Shown: in pieces, positions 1-5,641 of the stretch
Layout of the letters: each line of letters begins with the position of its first letter
Numbering within the stretch: the stretch's first letter is position 1
Source of the DNA: Dehalococcoidales bacterium
Lineage (GTDB): Bacteria; Chloroflexota; Dehalococcoidia; Dehalococcoidales; Fen-1064
NCBI GenBank assembly: GCA_030667735.1
Contig: DAOUVG010000093.1
Coordinates: forward strand, 1-6,502
Length of the DNA: 6,502 bases
Reading direction: 5' to 3'
Made by a program: the position numbers and the translations under genes
The notes under the pieces: model-generated
What the model saw: the letters and a program-made list of their open reading frames with translations, nothing else
Told to the model about the DNA's origin: nothing
Databases searched by the model: none

Positions 1-29
1 ATCCCATGATAGCGAGGAATGCAGTGACC

Positions 30-49
30 CGCCACTGGCCTCAGTGGCG
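30..49 (-). terminator. Perfect 8-bp hairpin after the synthase gene, possible terminator
   Basis: The arms CGCCACTG (30-37) and CAGTGGCG (42-49) are perfect inverted complements around a 4-nt loop. The hairpin lies 26 nt beyond the stop codon of the citrate/homocitrate synthase gene, where an operon terminator would be expected. No U-tract follows on the minus strand (the next bases are GGTCACTGC), so it is not a textbook intrinsic terminator. It could instead protect the transcript 3' end or belong to the leader of the next gene. The dyad is certain; the function is a guess. Confidence 0.35.
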
Positions 50-75
50 CGCAATCTGACCGGCAGGTACCAGTG

Positions 76-1326
76 CTAGTCCAGGGGTGTCATCGTCAGG
101 AGCTGTCTGGCAATGTCCGGGTGCCTGGCAATGAACAGCAACTCATCCTCGACCAGTGGCTTCTGGGCGAGTACGTTGGCATAGCGCACCAGCTCCAGGA
201 CCCGCTCCGCCTCTTCGGCATCACGGAAGTGAATTGCCTCCTCACCCTCAATCTCGTCCATAACGTACCGGAAGCCGCTGATGCCACTGTACTGGCCGGT
301 GCTAATCTCACGGCCGGTATCAACGAGCTCCGGCTCCCCCCGGCCGAGTTCTTCAAAACCGTAGAGTTCATAGTTGTCCGGGTCCTTGAGCACGCCGTCA
401 GCGTGTATACCGGAAGCATGGGCGAAGGCATTGGCGCCGACCCCGGGCTGGTTAATCGGAATCGGGACACCAAACGCGTAGCTGGCAAACCTGGCGATTC
501 GCCATGACTTTGTCAGGTCTATTTCATTACCGAGATGGTACTGCTCACCGAACCCCCTGGCCTTGGTCACCGCCAGCAGCACCGCTACGAGGTCGGCATT
601 GCCGGCACGCTCACCAATGCCGTTAACAGTAGTGTTGATGTAGGCATCCTGGCCACCGTCAATGGCTCCCTTGGCACCGGCGATAGAGTTGGCCACCGCC
701 ATCCCCAGGTCACCGTGGCAGTGGATTTCAATGGGCAGGCCAACATTCTCAGCCAGGGCCCTGGCCGTGTCGTAAATCGTGAAAGGACTGTCGTACCCCA
801 GGGTATCGCAGTACCTGAGGCGTGTCGCCCCGTGTTCCCTGGCAGCGAGGCCAAACCGAATCAGGAACTCCAGGCTGGTCCGCGAACCGTCTTCGGCATT
901 GACACCTACGGTCTCCGCGCCGTGAGCTCTGGCGGCGTCGACCGCCTCCACCATCATATTAATGATGTCCTGCTGGTTCTTTGTGCCGAGAAACTTGCCG
1001 GTTATCATCTGGTCTGAAGTGGAAATGGACAGATTGAGGTGCTTTACTTCGGGTACACGCTTGAAACACAGCTCCACGTCCTCGGCAATGGCCCTCATCC
1101 ATCCTTCCAGACGGATTGGCTTCAGGACTCCCGTCTCGGCCAGTTCCAGGTTAGCCCGCAGGTAGTGTGATTCGTGGTGAGTGGTCGGGAATCCAAACTC
1201 GGACTGGAAAATACCCATCTCGTTGAGGTAGAGGTTGATAATGGTCTTTTCCAGCTTGGACAGACCGAGCTTGGCCGTCTGGACACCATCCCTGTTAGTT
1301 ACGTCGATGATATAAATCTTGCCCAT
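76..1326 (-). CDS. Probable Re-citrate synthase (homocitrate/isopropylmalate synthase family, DRE-TIM)
   Basis: 416 aa. A metal-dependent Claisen condensation enzyme of the LeuA/NifV/homocitrate synthase family, cytoplasmic. The N-terminal TIM-barrel signature reads DVTNRDGVQT (8-17), with the expected R12 and D13. The metal-binding HxH is H202-C-H204 followed by D206, the second family signature NGIGERAGN is at 235-243, and the SGIHADG loop (305-311), which carries a catalytic His in LeuA, is intact. The LeuA regulatory domain is absent, as in homocitrate and Re-citrate synthases. DVTNRDGVQT differs from the DTTLRDGEQ usual in LeuA and NifV; from memory, it resembles enzymes shown to be Re-citrate synthases in C. 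kluyveri and Dehalococcoides. The aconitase and isocitrate dehydrogenase genes upstream support oxaloacetate as acceptor. The ATG start has GGGAGG 5 nt upstream. The family is certain; citrate rather than homocitrate is inferred. It is the last gene of the operon, 109 nt after the dehydrogenase. Confidence 0.9.
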   Translation of the reverse strand: MGKIYIIDVTNRDGVQTAKLGLSKLEKTIINLYLNEMGIFQSEFGFPTTHHESHYLRANLELAETGVLKPIRLEGWMRAIAEDVELCFKRVPEVKHLNLSISTSDQMITGKFLGTKNQQDIINMMVEAVDAARAHGAETVGVNAEDGSRTSLEFLIRFGLAAREHGATRLRYCDTLGYDSPFTIYDTARALAENVGLPIEIHCHGDLGMAVANSIAGAKGAIDGGQDAYINTTVNGIGERAGNADLVAVLLAVTKARGFGEQYHLGNEIDLTKSWRIARFASYAFGVPIPINQPGVGANAFAHASGIHADGVLKDPDNYELYGFEELGRGEPELVDTGREISTGQYSGISGFRYVMDEIEGEEAIHFRDAEEAERVLELVRYANVLAQKPLVEDELLFIARHPDIARQLLTMTPLD

Positions 1327-1382
1327 TACTTCCTCCCTGTACCTGCTTCGCTACGAGATTACGCCCTGAGCACCCGGACCAT

Positions 1383-1388
1383 ATTATA
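1383..1388 (-). promoter_or_regulatory. Possible internal promoter -10 (TATAAT) before the synthase gene
   Basis: The 109-nt gap between the dehydrogenase and the synthase is the widest in the operon. On the minus strand it contains a consensus TATAAT in an AT-rich patch (GATATATAATATGG), unlike its GC-rich surroundings. The best -35 candidate is TTCAGG (1405-1410) with 16-nt spacing, only three of six matches to consensus. A transcript would begin about 50 nt before the ATG. This could let the synthase be made separately from the upstream three genes. Confidence 0.4.
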
Positions 1389-1435
1389 TATCAAAACCCG
1401 ATGACCTGAATAAACCACGCTCCGATGAAGAGCCT

Positions 1436-2518
1436 CTACCTGCCCCGGAGTTTCTCTATCACGGCATCAGCCACCTGTGAGGTGCCCACAGCCATTTGCG
1501 GTGCCGCTGGTCTAAGGTCGAAGGTAACGTTCTTGCCTTCGGCGATGACGGCGGCAATGGCCCCTTCCAGTCGTTCGGCCTTATCCCCTTCACCCAGATG
1601 GCGGAGCATCATCACGCCGGAGAGCATCATCGCCATCGGGTTGACCCTGTTCAGACCGGCAAACTCCGGCACGCTTCCGTGGGTGGCTTCGAATACGGCT
1701 ATGTCATCGCCGAGGTTGGCCCCGGGAGCCAGACCGAGTCCGCCAATCAACCCGGCACAGAGGTCGGACAGGACGTCCCCGTACAGATTGGGGGCCACGA
1801 TGACGTCAAACTGGTGGGGCTTCTGTACCAGCTGCATGGACATATTGTCCACAATCATGTCCTCGAACTCAATATCAGGGTATTCCCCGGCCACCTGCCG
1901 GGCAACCGCCAGGAAGAGGCCGTCAGAGAACTTCATTATATTGGCCTTGTGCACTGCGGTTACCTTCTTGCGTTTATGCTGCCGGGCATACTCGAAGGCG
2001 GACCTGACGATTCTCCGGCTGCGCGTTTCCGAAATCGCCTTGATACTTATCCCCGAATCCGGCAGTACGCTCTCACCCACCGTCCCGGAGATAAACTCTA
2101 TCAACCTTGCCGTCTCCGGGGCACCACGCTCAAACTCGATGCCGCTGTAGAGACCCTCCATGTTCTCCCTGACGATAACGATGTCTATGTCCTGGAATGG
2201 TGATGGTGCCCCCGGGTAGGTCTTGCAGGGACGCAGGCAGGCATAGAGCTCCAATCCCTTGCGCAGGGCCACGTTGACACTCCGGAACCCGGAACCTACC
2301 GGCGTGGTAACCGGCCCCTTGAGGGCAACCCTGTTTTTCCTAACGGATTTAAGCACGGCCTCGGGAAGGGGCGTTCCCAGCGTCTCCTGAGCGACGGCAC
2401 CCACGGTCACAATATCCCAGTTGAATTTCGCCCCGGTAGCCTCCAGTACCCGCCTCGTTGCCTTCGTAACCTCAGGCCCGACGCCGTCGCCGGGAATCAG
2501 GGTGATGTCATAGGACAT
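1436..2518 (-). CDS. NAD-type isocitrate dehydrogenase (isocitrate/isopropylmalate dehydrogenase family)
   Basis: 360 aa. Oxidises and decarboxylates a 2-hydroxyacid, most likely isocitrate to 2-oxoglutarate. N-terminal IPGDGVGPEV at 8-17. The substrate segment RSVNVALRKGLELYACLRP (79-97) closely matches E. coli Icd: S80 and N82 are the isocitrate-type contacts, with R86, R96 and R118. The catalytic Tyr (Y124, in ENMEGLYSGIE) and Lys (K191, in VHKANIMKF) are present, as are the metal ligands D224, D248 and D252. At the cofactor site (HGSVPEFAG, 280-288) E284-F285 replace the Lys-Tyr of NADP-dependent E. coli Icd, which suggests NAD. A GTG start at 2539 is possible, but the ATG at 2518 has AGGAGG 7 nt upstream and gives the family N-terminus. 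Third gene of the operon, 39 nt after the small subunit. Homoisocitrate remains an alternative substrate; isopropylmalate is unlikely. Confidence 0.92.
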   Translation of the reverse strand: MSYDITLIPGDGVGPEVTKATRRVLEATGAKFNWDIVTVGAVAQETLGTPLPEAVLKSVRKNRVALKGPVTTPVGSGFRSVNVALRKGLELYACLRPCKTYPGAPSPFQDIDIVIVRENMEGLYSGIEFERGAPETARLIEFISGTVGESVLPDSGISIKAISETRSRRIVRSAFEYARQHKRKKVTAVHKANIMKFSDGLFLAVARQVAGEYPDIEFEDMIVDNMSMQLVQKPHQFDVIVAPNLYGDVLSDLCAGLIGGLGLAPGANLGDDIAVFEATHGSVPEFAGLNRVNPMAMMLSGVMMLRHLGEGDKAERLEGAIAAVIAEGKNVTFDLRPAAPQMAVGTSQVADAVIEKLRGR

Positions 2519-2525
2519 AATCCTG

Positions 2526-2531
2526 CCTCCT
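2526..2531 (-). promoter_or_regulatory. Shine-Dalgarno AGGAGG fixing the dehydrogenase start
   Basis: A full AGGAGG on the minus strand lies 7 nt before ATG 2518. It overlaps the 7-codon upstream extension that would result from the GTG at 2539, which makes that longer start unlikely. Confidence 0.8.
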
Positions 2532-2557
2532 TCCCGCACCGCCGGTACGCCGGTGGC

Positions 2558-3052
2558 TCACAGATTGAAGTCGCCGTGCTTCCCGATATAGGGCAGCAGA
2601 CCGCCTTCCGCCAGGATACGGAGCATCACACCGGGAATCCGGCTAAAAGCAAGCTGCCCGCCACCGGTCAGGTTGGTGACCGTTCCCGCTTCAAGGTCAA
2701 CCCGAAGCTCGTCGCCATCTTTGATGCCGTCGGTGTTACATACCAGCACCGGCAGTCCCAGGTTTATCGCGTTCCGGAAGAATATCCGGGCGACCGATTT
2801 CGCCAGTATTGCGCTGACCCCGGCCATCTTGATGACCAGGGGGGCATGTTCCCGACTGGAACCGAGGCCGAAGTTATTACCGCCGACGATGAAATCACCC
2901 GGCTTCACCCTTGAGACGAAGGTGGCATCGGCATCCTCCATGACGTGCTTCGCCAGTTCGGGAAGATTACTCCTCAGGTAGGTATACCTGCCGGGTATTA
3001 TGTGGTCGGTGGATACATTATCACCAAACCTGAAAGTCCTGCCGGTGAGCAC
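2558..3052 (-). CDS. Aconitase/homoaconitase small subunit (LeuD-type swivel domain)
   Basis: 164 aa, within the usual LeuD length. It is the swivel-domain subunit that pairs with the Fe-S large subunit to isomerise citrate (or homocitrate) to isocitrate (or homoisocitrate). From the chosen start it reads GRTFRFGDNVSTDHIIPGRY, the family N-terminus, and has the conserved GSSREHAP (64-71). The specificity loop is YLRS (25-28). In methanogen homoaconitases the loop is YLRT, and its Arg contacts the longer substrate's carboxylate, while isopropylmalate isomerases lack that Arg. This argues against a leucine-pathway role. An ATG at 3091, abutting the large-subunit stop (TAGATG), would add 13 residues without family resemblance. 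The GTG at 3052 is preferred because GGAGGAG sits 5 nt before it. Second gene of the operon. The assignment to the family is firm; the substrate is inferred. Confidence 0.88.
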   Translation of the reverse strand: MLTGRTFRFGDNVSTDHIIPGRYTYLRSNLPELAKHVMEDADATFVSRVKPGDFIVGGNNFGLGSSREHAPLVIKMAGVSAILAKSVARIFFRNAINLGLPVLVCNTDGIKDGDELRVDLEAGTVTNLTGGGQLAFSRIPGVMLRILAEGGLLPYIGKHGDFNL

Positions 3053-3057
3053 GCTAT

Positions 3058-3064
3058 CTCCTCC
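3058..3064 (-). promoter_or_regulatory. Shine-Dalgarno GGAGGAG deciding a GTG start for the small subunit
   Basis: GGAGGAG on the minus strand is 5 nt before GTG 3052. The alternative ATG 3091 has only a weaker GGGAG about 9-10 nt upstream, inside the end of the large-subunit gene. The strong site and the homology boundary both point to the GTG. Confidence 0.7.
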
Positions 3065-3091
3065 GTTTCGCTTTTCGGGTCCGCCGTCCAT

Positions 3092-4345
3092 CTACCGGAA
3101 CTCCCTGGGGTCGGTTATCTCCCCGGTGATGGCACTGGCGGCCGCCGTTGCCGGACTGCCCAGGTAAACAAAGGCCTCCGAGTTGCCCATGCGTCCTTTG
3201 AAGTTCCTGTTTGCCGTTGTCAGACAGTTCTCGCCATCGCCAAGCACTCCCTGGTGCAGACCGAGACAGGCGCCGCATCCCGGAGGGAGGATAACCGCGC
3301 CGGCCTGGAGCAGGGTTTCAATGAAACCCGCGGCGATAGCCGCCTGCAGTACCGCCCGTGAGGCCGGGAGGACCATCAGCCGGGTCTCAGGGTGCCGCTT
3401 CTTCCCTTTCAGAATCCGGGCGGCCACCTCAATGTCTTCGAGGCGGCCATTGGTGCAGGTGCCGATGTATACCTGCTGAATCTTCGTTCCCTTCAGTTCG
3501 CGTGCCGGGACCACATTATCCACCGTGTGCGGTCTGGCAACCATCGGCTCCAGCCGGGCGGCATTAATCGCTACCGTCCGCACGTAGGCTGCGTCTTCAT
3601 CCGGGAACAGTGGGCGGTAGTCCCCGGCCCTGCCCTGCGCCGCCAGGTATTCCTGCGTGATATCATCAGCGGGGAAAAGTCCCACCTTGGCACCGGCCTC
3701 AATAGCCATATTGGCCACTGTCAAACGCTGTGACACGCTCATCCTGCTCACGCTCTCGCCACCGAACTCCAGGGACTGGTAGGTGGCACCGTCCGCTCCG
3801 ATAAGGCCGATGAGGTGAAGGATGAGGTCCTTGCCGGAGACAACCTCGGGGAACTGACCGCTGACCGATACCCCGATACTCTCCGGTACACGGAGCCAGG
3901 TCTTTCCCAGATGAAAGATAACGGCGACATCCGTGGAGCCCATCCCACAGGCGAAAGCCCCCAGACCACCGGCGGTGACCGTGTGTGAGTCGCTGCCAAT
4001 AATCAGGTCGCCCGGCCTGGCCAGGGACTCAGCCACGAGCTGGTGGGATATGCCCCCGCCGACATCGGAGAAGAAACAGTCGGTATCGCGGACGAACTCG
4101 CGCAGGAAGAGGTGGTCGTTGGCAAGCTCACGGTTCGGGCTGGGAACGGCGTGGTCAAGAAACACCGCCGTGCGAAGGGAACCGGACACCTTCCGGAACC
4201 CCGCTTCCCGGAACTGCCGGACTGTCAGGGGACCGGTTGTGTCCTGGATGAAGCCCAGGTCCACCTGAGCAACGACAATGTCACCCGCCCGGGCTTCGGT
4301 CCCCGATTTCTCGCTAAGTATCTTCTCGGCTAGCGTTTTGCCCAC
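3092..4345 (-). CDS. Aconitase/homoaconitase large subunit (LeuC-type, 4Fe-4S)
   Basis: 417 aa, the length of the short LeuC/homoaconitase large subunits found in archaea and many anaerobes. Expected role: dehydrate and rehydrate citrate to isocitrate with the small subunit encoded next. The 4Fe-4S ligands are C297 (in GTCTNGR, 296-301) and C357 and C360 (in PPGCGACLG, 354-362). Also present are the GSDSHTVTAGGLGAFA signature (117-132) and NFKGRMG (381-387). The gene begins with GTG; MGKTLAEKIL is the normal family N-terminus, so the start is likely right although only a weak GAGCGGG-like site precedes it. It is the first gene of the operon, about 33 nt downstream of the probable transcription start, and its stop codon directly abuts an in-frame ATG of the next gene. 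Sequence annotation alone might call it 3-isopropylmalate dehydratase; context favours aconitase. Confidence 0.92.
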   Translation of the reverse strand: MGKTLAEKILSEKSGTEARAGDIVVAQVDLGFIQDTTGPLTVRQFREAGFRKVSGSLRTAVFLDHAVPSPNRELANDHLFLREFVRDTDCFFSDVGGGISHQLVAESLARPGDLIIGSDSHTVTAGGLGAFACGMGSTDVAVIFHLGKTWLRVPESIGVSVSGQFPEVVSGKDLILHLIGLIGADGATYQSLEFGGESVSRMSVSQRLTVANMAIEAGAKVGLFPADDITQEYLAAQGRAGDYRPLFPDEDAAYVRTVAINAARLEPMVARPHTVDNVVPARELKGTKIQQVYIGTCTNGRLEDIEVAARILKGKKRHPETRLMVLPASRAVLQAAIAAGFIETLLQAGAVILPPGCGACLGLHQGVLGDGENCLTTANRNFKGRMGNSEAFVYLGSPATAAASAITGEITDPREFR

Positions 4346-4384
4346 AGTAATACCCGCTCAATGTTCGCAGGAGGCGTAAAACCA

Positions 4385-4393
4385 ATTATACCA
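4385..4393 (-). promoter_or_regulatory. Extended -10 promoter (TGG-TATAAT) of the aconitase operon
   Basis: On the minus strand TGG TATAAT forms a consensus extended -10, with transcription expected to start near 4378 and a leader of about 33 nt before the GTG at 4345. The -35 position (around 4408-4413, CGTGCC) does not match consensus, which is tolerated with an extended -10. A second -10-like TACAAT (4396-4401) lies immediately upstream. The motif is housekeeping-like and shows no obvious ECF-type -35 (GGAAC). Confidence 0.65.
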
Positions 4394-4475
4394 CTATTGT
4401 AGCGGCAGGCACGGACGGGACGCAAACTCCTGTTGTTCGGTGTCCAGTACATTCGCAGGATGCTGAACAAGGGGA

Positions 4476-4507
4476 AACAATTCGAGCCTGATCAGGCGTG
4501 AATTGTT
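4476..4507 (-). terminator. 32-nt interrupted dyad, probable terminator of the sigma operon
   Basis: The outer arms AACAATTC (4476-4483) and GAATTGTT (4500-4507) are perfect 8-bp complements. They enclose a second palindrome, GCCTGATCAGGC (4486-4497), separated from them by a 2x2 mismatch. On the minus strand the stem ends in GTTT followed by CCCC, a short U-tract. It lies about 50 nt after the stop of the DUF5667-like gene and about 85 nt before the -10 of the aconitase operon, in the right place to separate the two units. An operator role for the dyad is possible. Confidence 0.45.
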
Positions 4508-4555
4508 CCTGGCCGTCTGTCCGGGTAATCAATAGCGTCAAAGAGTGATGACAGG

Positions 4556-5641
4556 TCAGTGGTAAATGCCGCTATCTGGCACAGGTTCGGTGGATTGGTC
4601 CCGGCGAATACGATTACTCGCTGGAAGGTCATCGGACTGGTCCTGATTGGAGTCACCATTCGCCGGAGAGTCATCGGACTGGTCCTGGTGAGTGTCTTCA
4701 TCTGTCGGAGAGTTGTCGGACTGGTTATTCAACTCCTCAAGGGTTTTCTTATAGCAGGCCACTGATATCGCTATCGCCTGTAGTATCGCGGGCCTTGCTG
4801 ATTCCGGAGCCTGCTCCAGCAGGGCGAGGAGTTGCTCCGGATGGGTGATTGCATAATTCCCCAGCAATATCCTGAGTTTGGCCCGCTCTAACCTCATCCG
4901 CGCCGACGGACCCTGACTGTCTTCGGTAGCAACCGTGGGACGTGCTGACGTCGCTGAAGGCTGCTTCGCTGCCGGTTTTTGCGGTGCTGTCTCGCTTATG
5001 GGCATCTCCTCCGCCGCTTTGTCCTGTGCCGGAGCCAGGGCCTTTTCCCCGGCAACAGCCTCTATCTTCTCGACCGCCAGGGACAGGTGGGACATCATCG
5101 CCAGATGACTGTTGAGACGGTTGGTAACCTTCTCTACCTGTTTGGGCTTACCCTTCTCGATGGCGTAGGCTATCTCGGCAATCCTGCGGTCGGTCAGAGT
5201 AGCATACATCTCCGCCCTGGCAACGTCGGAAGAACTCAGTGCCAACCTGACGTTCTCCGTAGCCAGCTTCACCCCGTAGAGTGGAGTGCCCGGCATACTG
5301 GAATCGGCAGCCACTACGGTGCCACCTCCGGCAAGCATCACCACCATGACAACAACGGCTACCATCACCCAGCGGGGCTGCCAGGTCAGAATGGGCGGCC
5401 ACCTTCTGACTGCCGTTTTTTCCATCTCCGAGCGTAACTGGTACCGCGCTCTGGCCCTGAACTCCACACTCGGCTCAATGGTTAACGTCTCACGGGTAAC
5501 CATAACCGTCCGCAGTAGCGGTTCAAGTTTGGTGGCATACTCAGGGTGCCTTTCCAGGCACTGCTCCACGGTTTCTCCGCCGGTGAGCAATCGCTCCAGG
5601 CACTCGTCGAGGATATTGTTGAACTCCCTATTCTTTGACAC
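4556..5641 (-). CDS. Single-pass membrane protein with DUF5667-like domain, probable anti-sigma factor
   Basis: 361 aa. Residues 1-90 are hydrophilic and carry LDECLERLLTGGETVEQCLERHPEYATKLEPLL (11-43), a leader that I recall from Chloroflexota proteins next to sigma factors. One transmembrane helix (about 91-112, rich in Val, Met and Ala) is followed by the DUF5667-type start DSSMPGTPLYGVKLATENVRLAL (113-135) and charged helices to about 200. A Pro/Ala-rich linker (about 204-245), a second helical segment (247-305) and an acidic Ser/Asp/Gln repeat tail (307-358) complete it. The N-terminus is probably cytoplasmic and could hold the sigma factor; the rest would be outside the membrane. The GTG start overlaps the sigma gene by 14 nt and has GGGAG about 6 nt upstream, which suggests translational coupling. 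No zinc-binding HxxxCxxC anti-sigma motif is visible. The anti-sigma role is inferred from position and topology. Confidence 0.8.
   Translation of the reverse strand: MSKNREFNNILDECLERLLTGGETVEQCLERHPEYATKLEPLLRTVMVTRETLTIEPSVEFRARARYQLRSEMEKTAVRRWPPILTWQPRWVMVAVVVMVVMLAGGGTVVAADSSMPGTPLYGVKLATENVRLALSSSDVARAEMYATLTDRRIAEIAYAIEKGKPKQVEKVTNRLNSHLAMMSHLSLAVEKIEAVAGEKALAPAQDKAAEEMPISETAPQKPAAKQPSATSARPTVATEDSQGPSARMRLERAKLRILLGNYAITHPEQLLALLEQAPESARPAILQAIAISVACYKKTLEELNNQSDNSPTDEDTHQDQSDDSPANGDSNQDQSDDLPASNRIRRDQSTEPVPDSGIYH
4598..4723 (-). repeat. Three in-frame 42-bp tandem repeats in the DUF5667-like gene
   Basis: Units at 4682-4723, 4640-4681 and 4598-4639 encode 14-residue repeats starting QSDNSP, QSDDSP and QSDDLP; a fourth decayed unit starts QSTEPV at 4597. 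At DNA level an 18-base stretch at 4628-4645 recurs exactly at 4670-4687, and similar stretches at 4586 and 4712 keep the 42-nt spacing. The repeats lie in the C-terminal, presumably extracytoplasmic tail and keep the reading frame. Confidence 0.85.

Noticed and set aside
1..7. Minus-strand ATG at 5-7 as the start of the next gene leftward
   Set aside because: Fewer than three codons are inside the window and no ribosome site precedes it, so nothing can be supported.
535..1017. Plus-strand open frame of 160 codons opposite the synthase gene
   Set aside because: Antisense to conserved TIM-barrel motifs, with no family resemblance and no ribosome site that I could see.
1425..2203. Two long plus-strand open frames (241 and 235 codons) opposite the dehydrogenase gene
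   Set aside because: They lie wholly antisense to a gene with every catalytic residue conserved, overlap each other in different frames, and have no recognisable domain. GC-rich coding DNA often gives such open frames.
2519..2539. Longer dehydrogenase starting at the GTG at 2539
   Set aside because: The extension covers the Shine-Dalgarno sequence of the ATG at 2518 and adds seven residues not typical of the family.
3052..3092. Leucine pathway (leuC/leuD/leuB/leuA) interpretation of the four-gene cluster
   Set aside because: The SxN isocitrate contacts in the dehydrogenase, the YLRS loop in the small subunit and the lack of a LeuA regulatory domain all point away from isopropylmalate. It is not fully excluded without activity data.
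4586..4723. CRISPR-like array
   Set aside because: The repeats are directly tandem with no unique spacers, are in frame within a gene, and no cas gene is nearby.
4559..4765. Short plus-strand frame encoding a repetitive hydrophobic peptide (RRVIGLVL-like units)
   Set aside because: It is the complement of the 42-bp repeats in the DUF5667-like gene. The repetitive hydrophobic pattern follows from the acidic QSDD repeats on the real coding strand.
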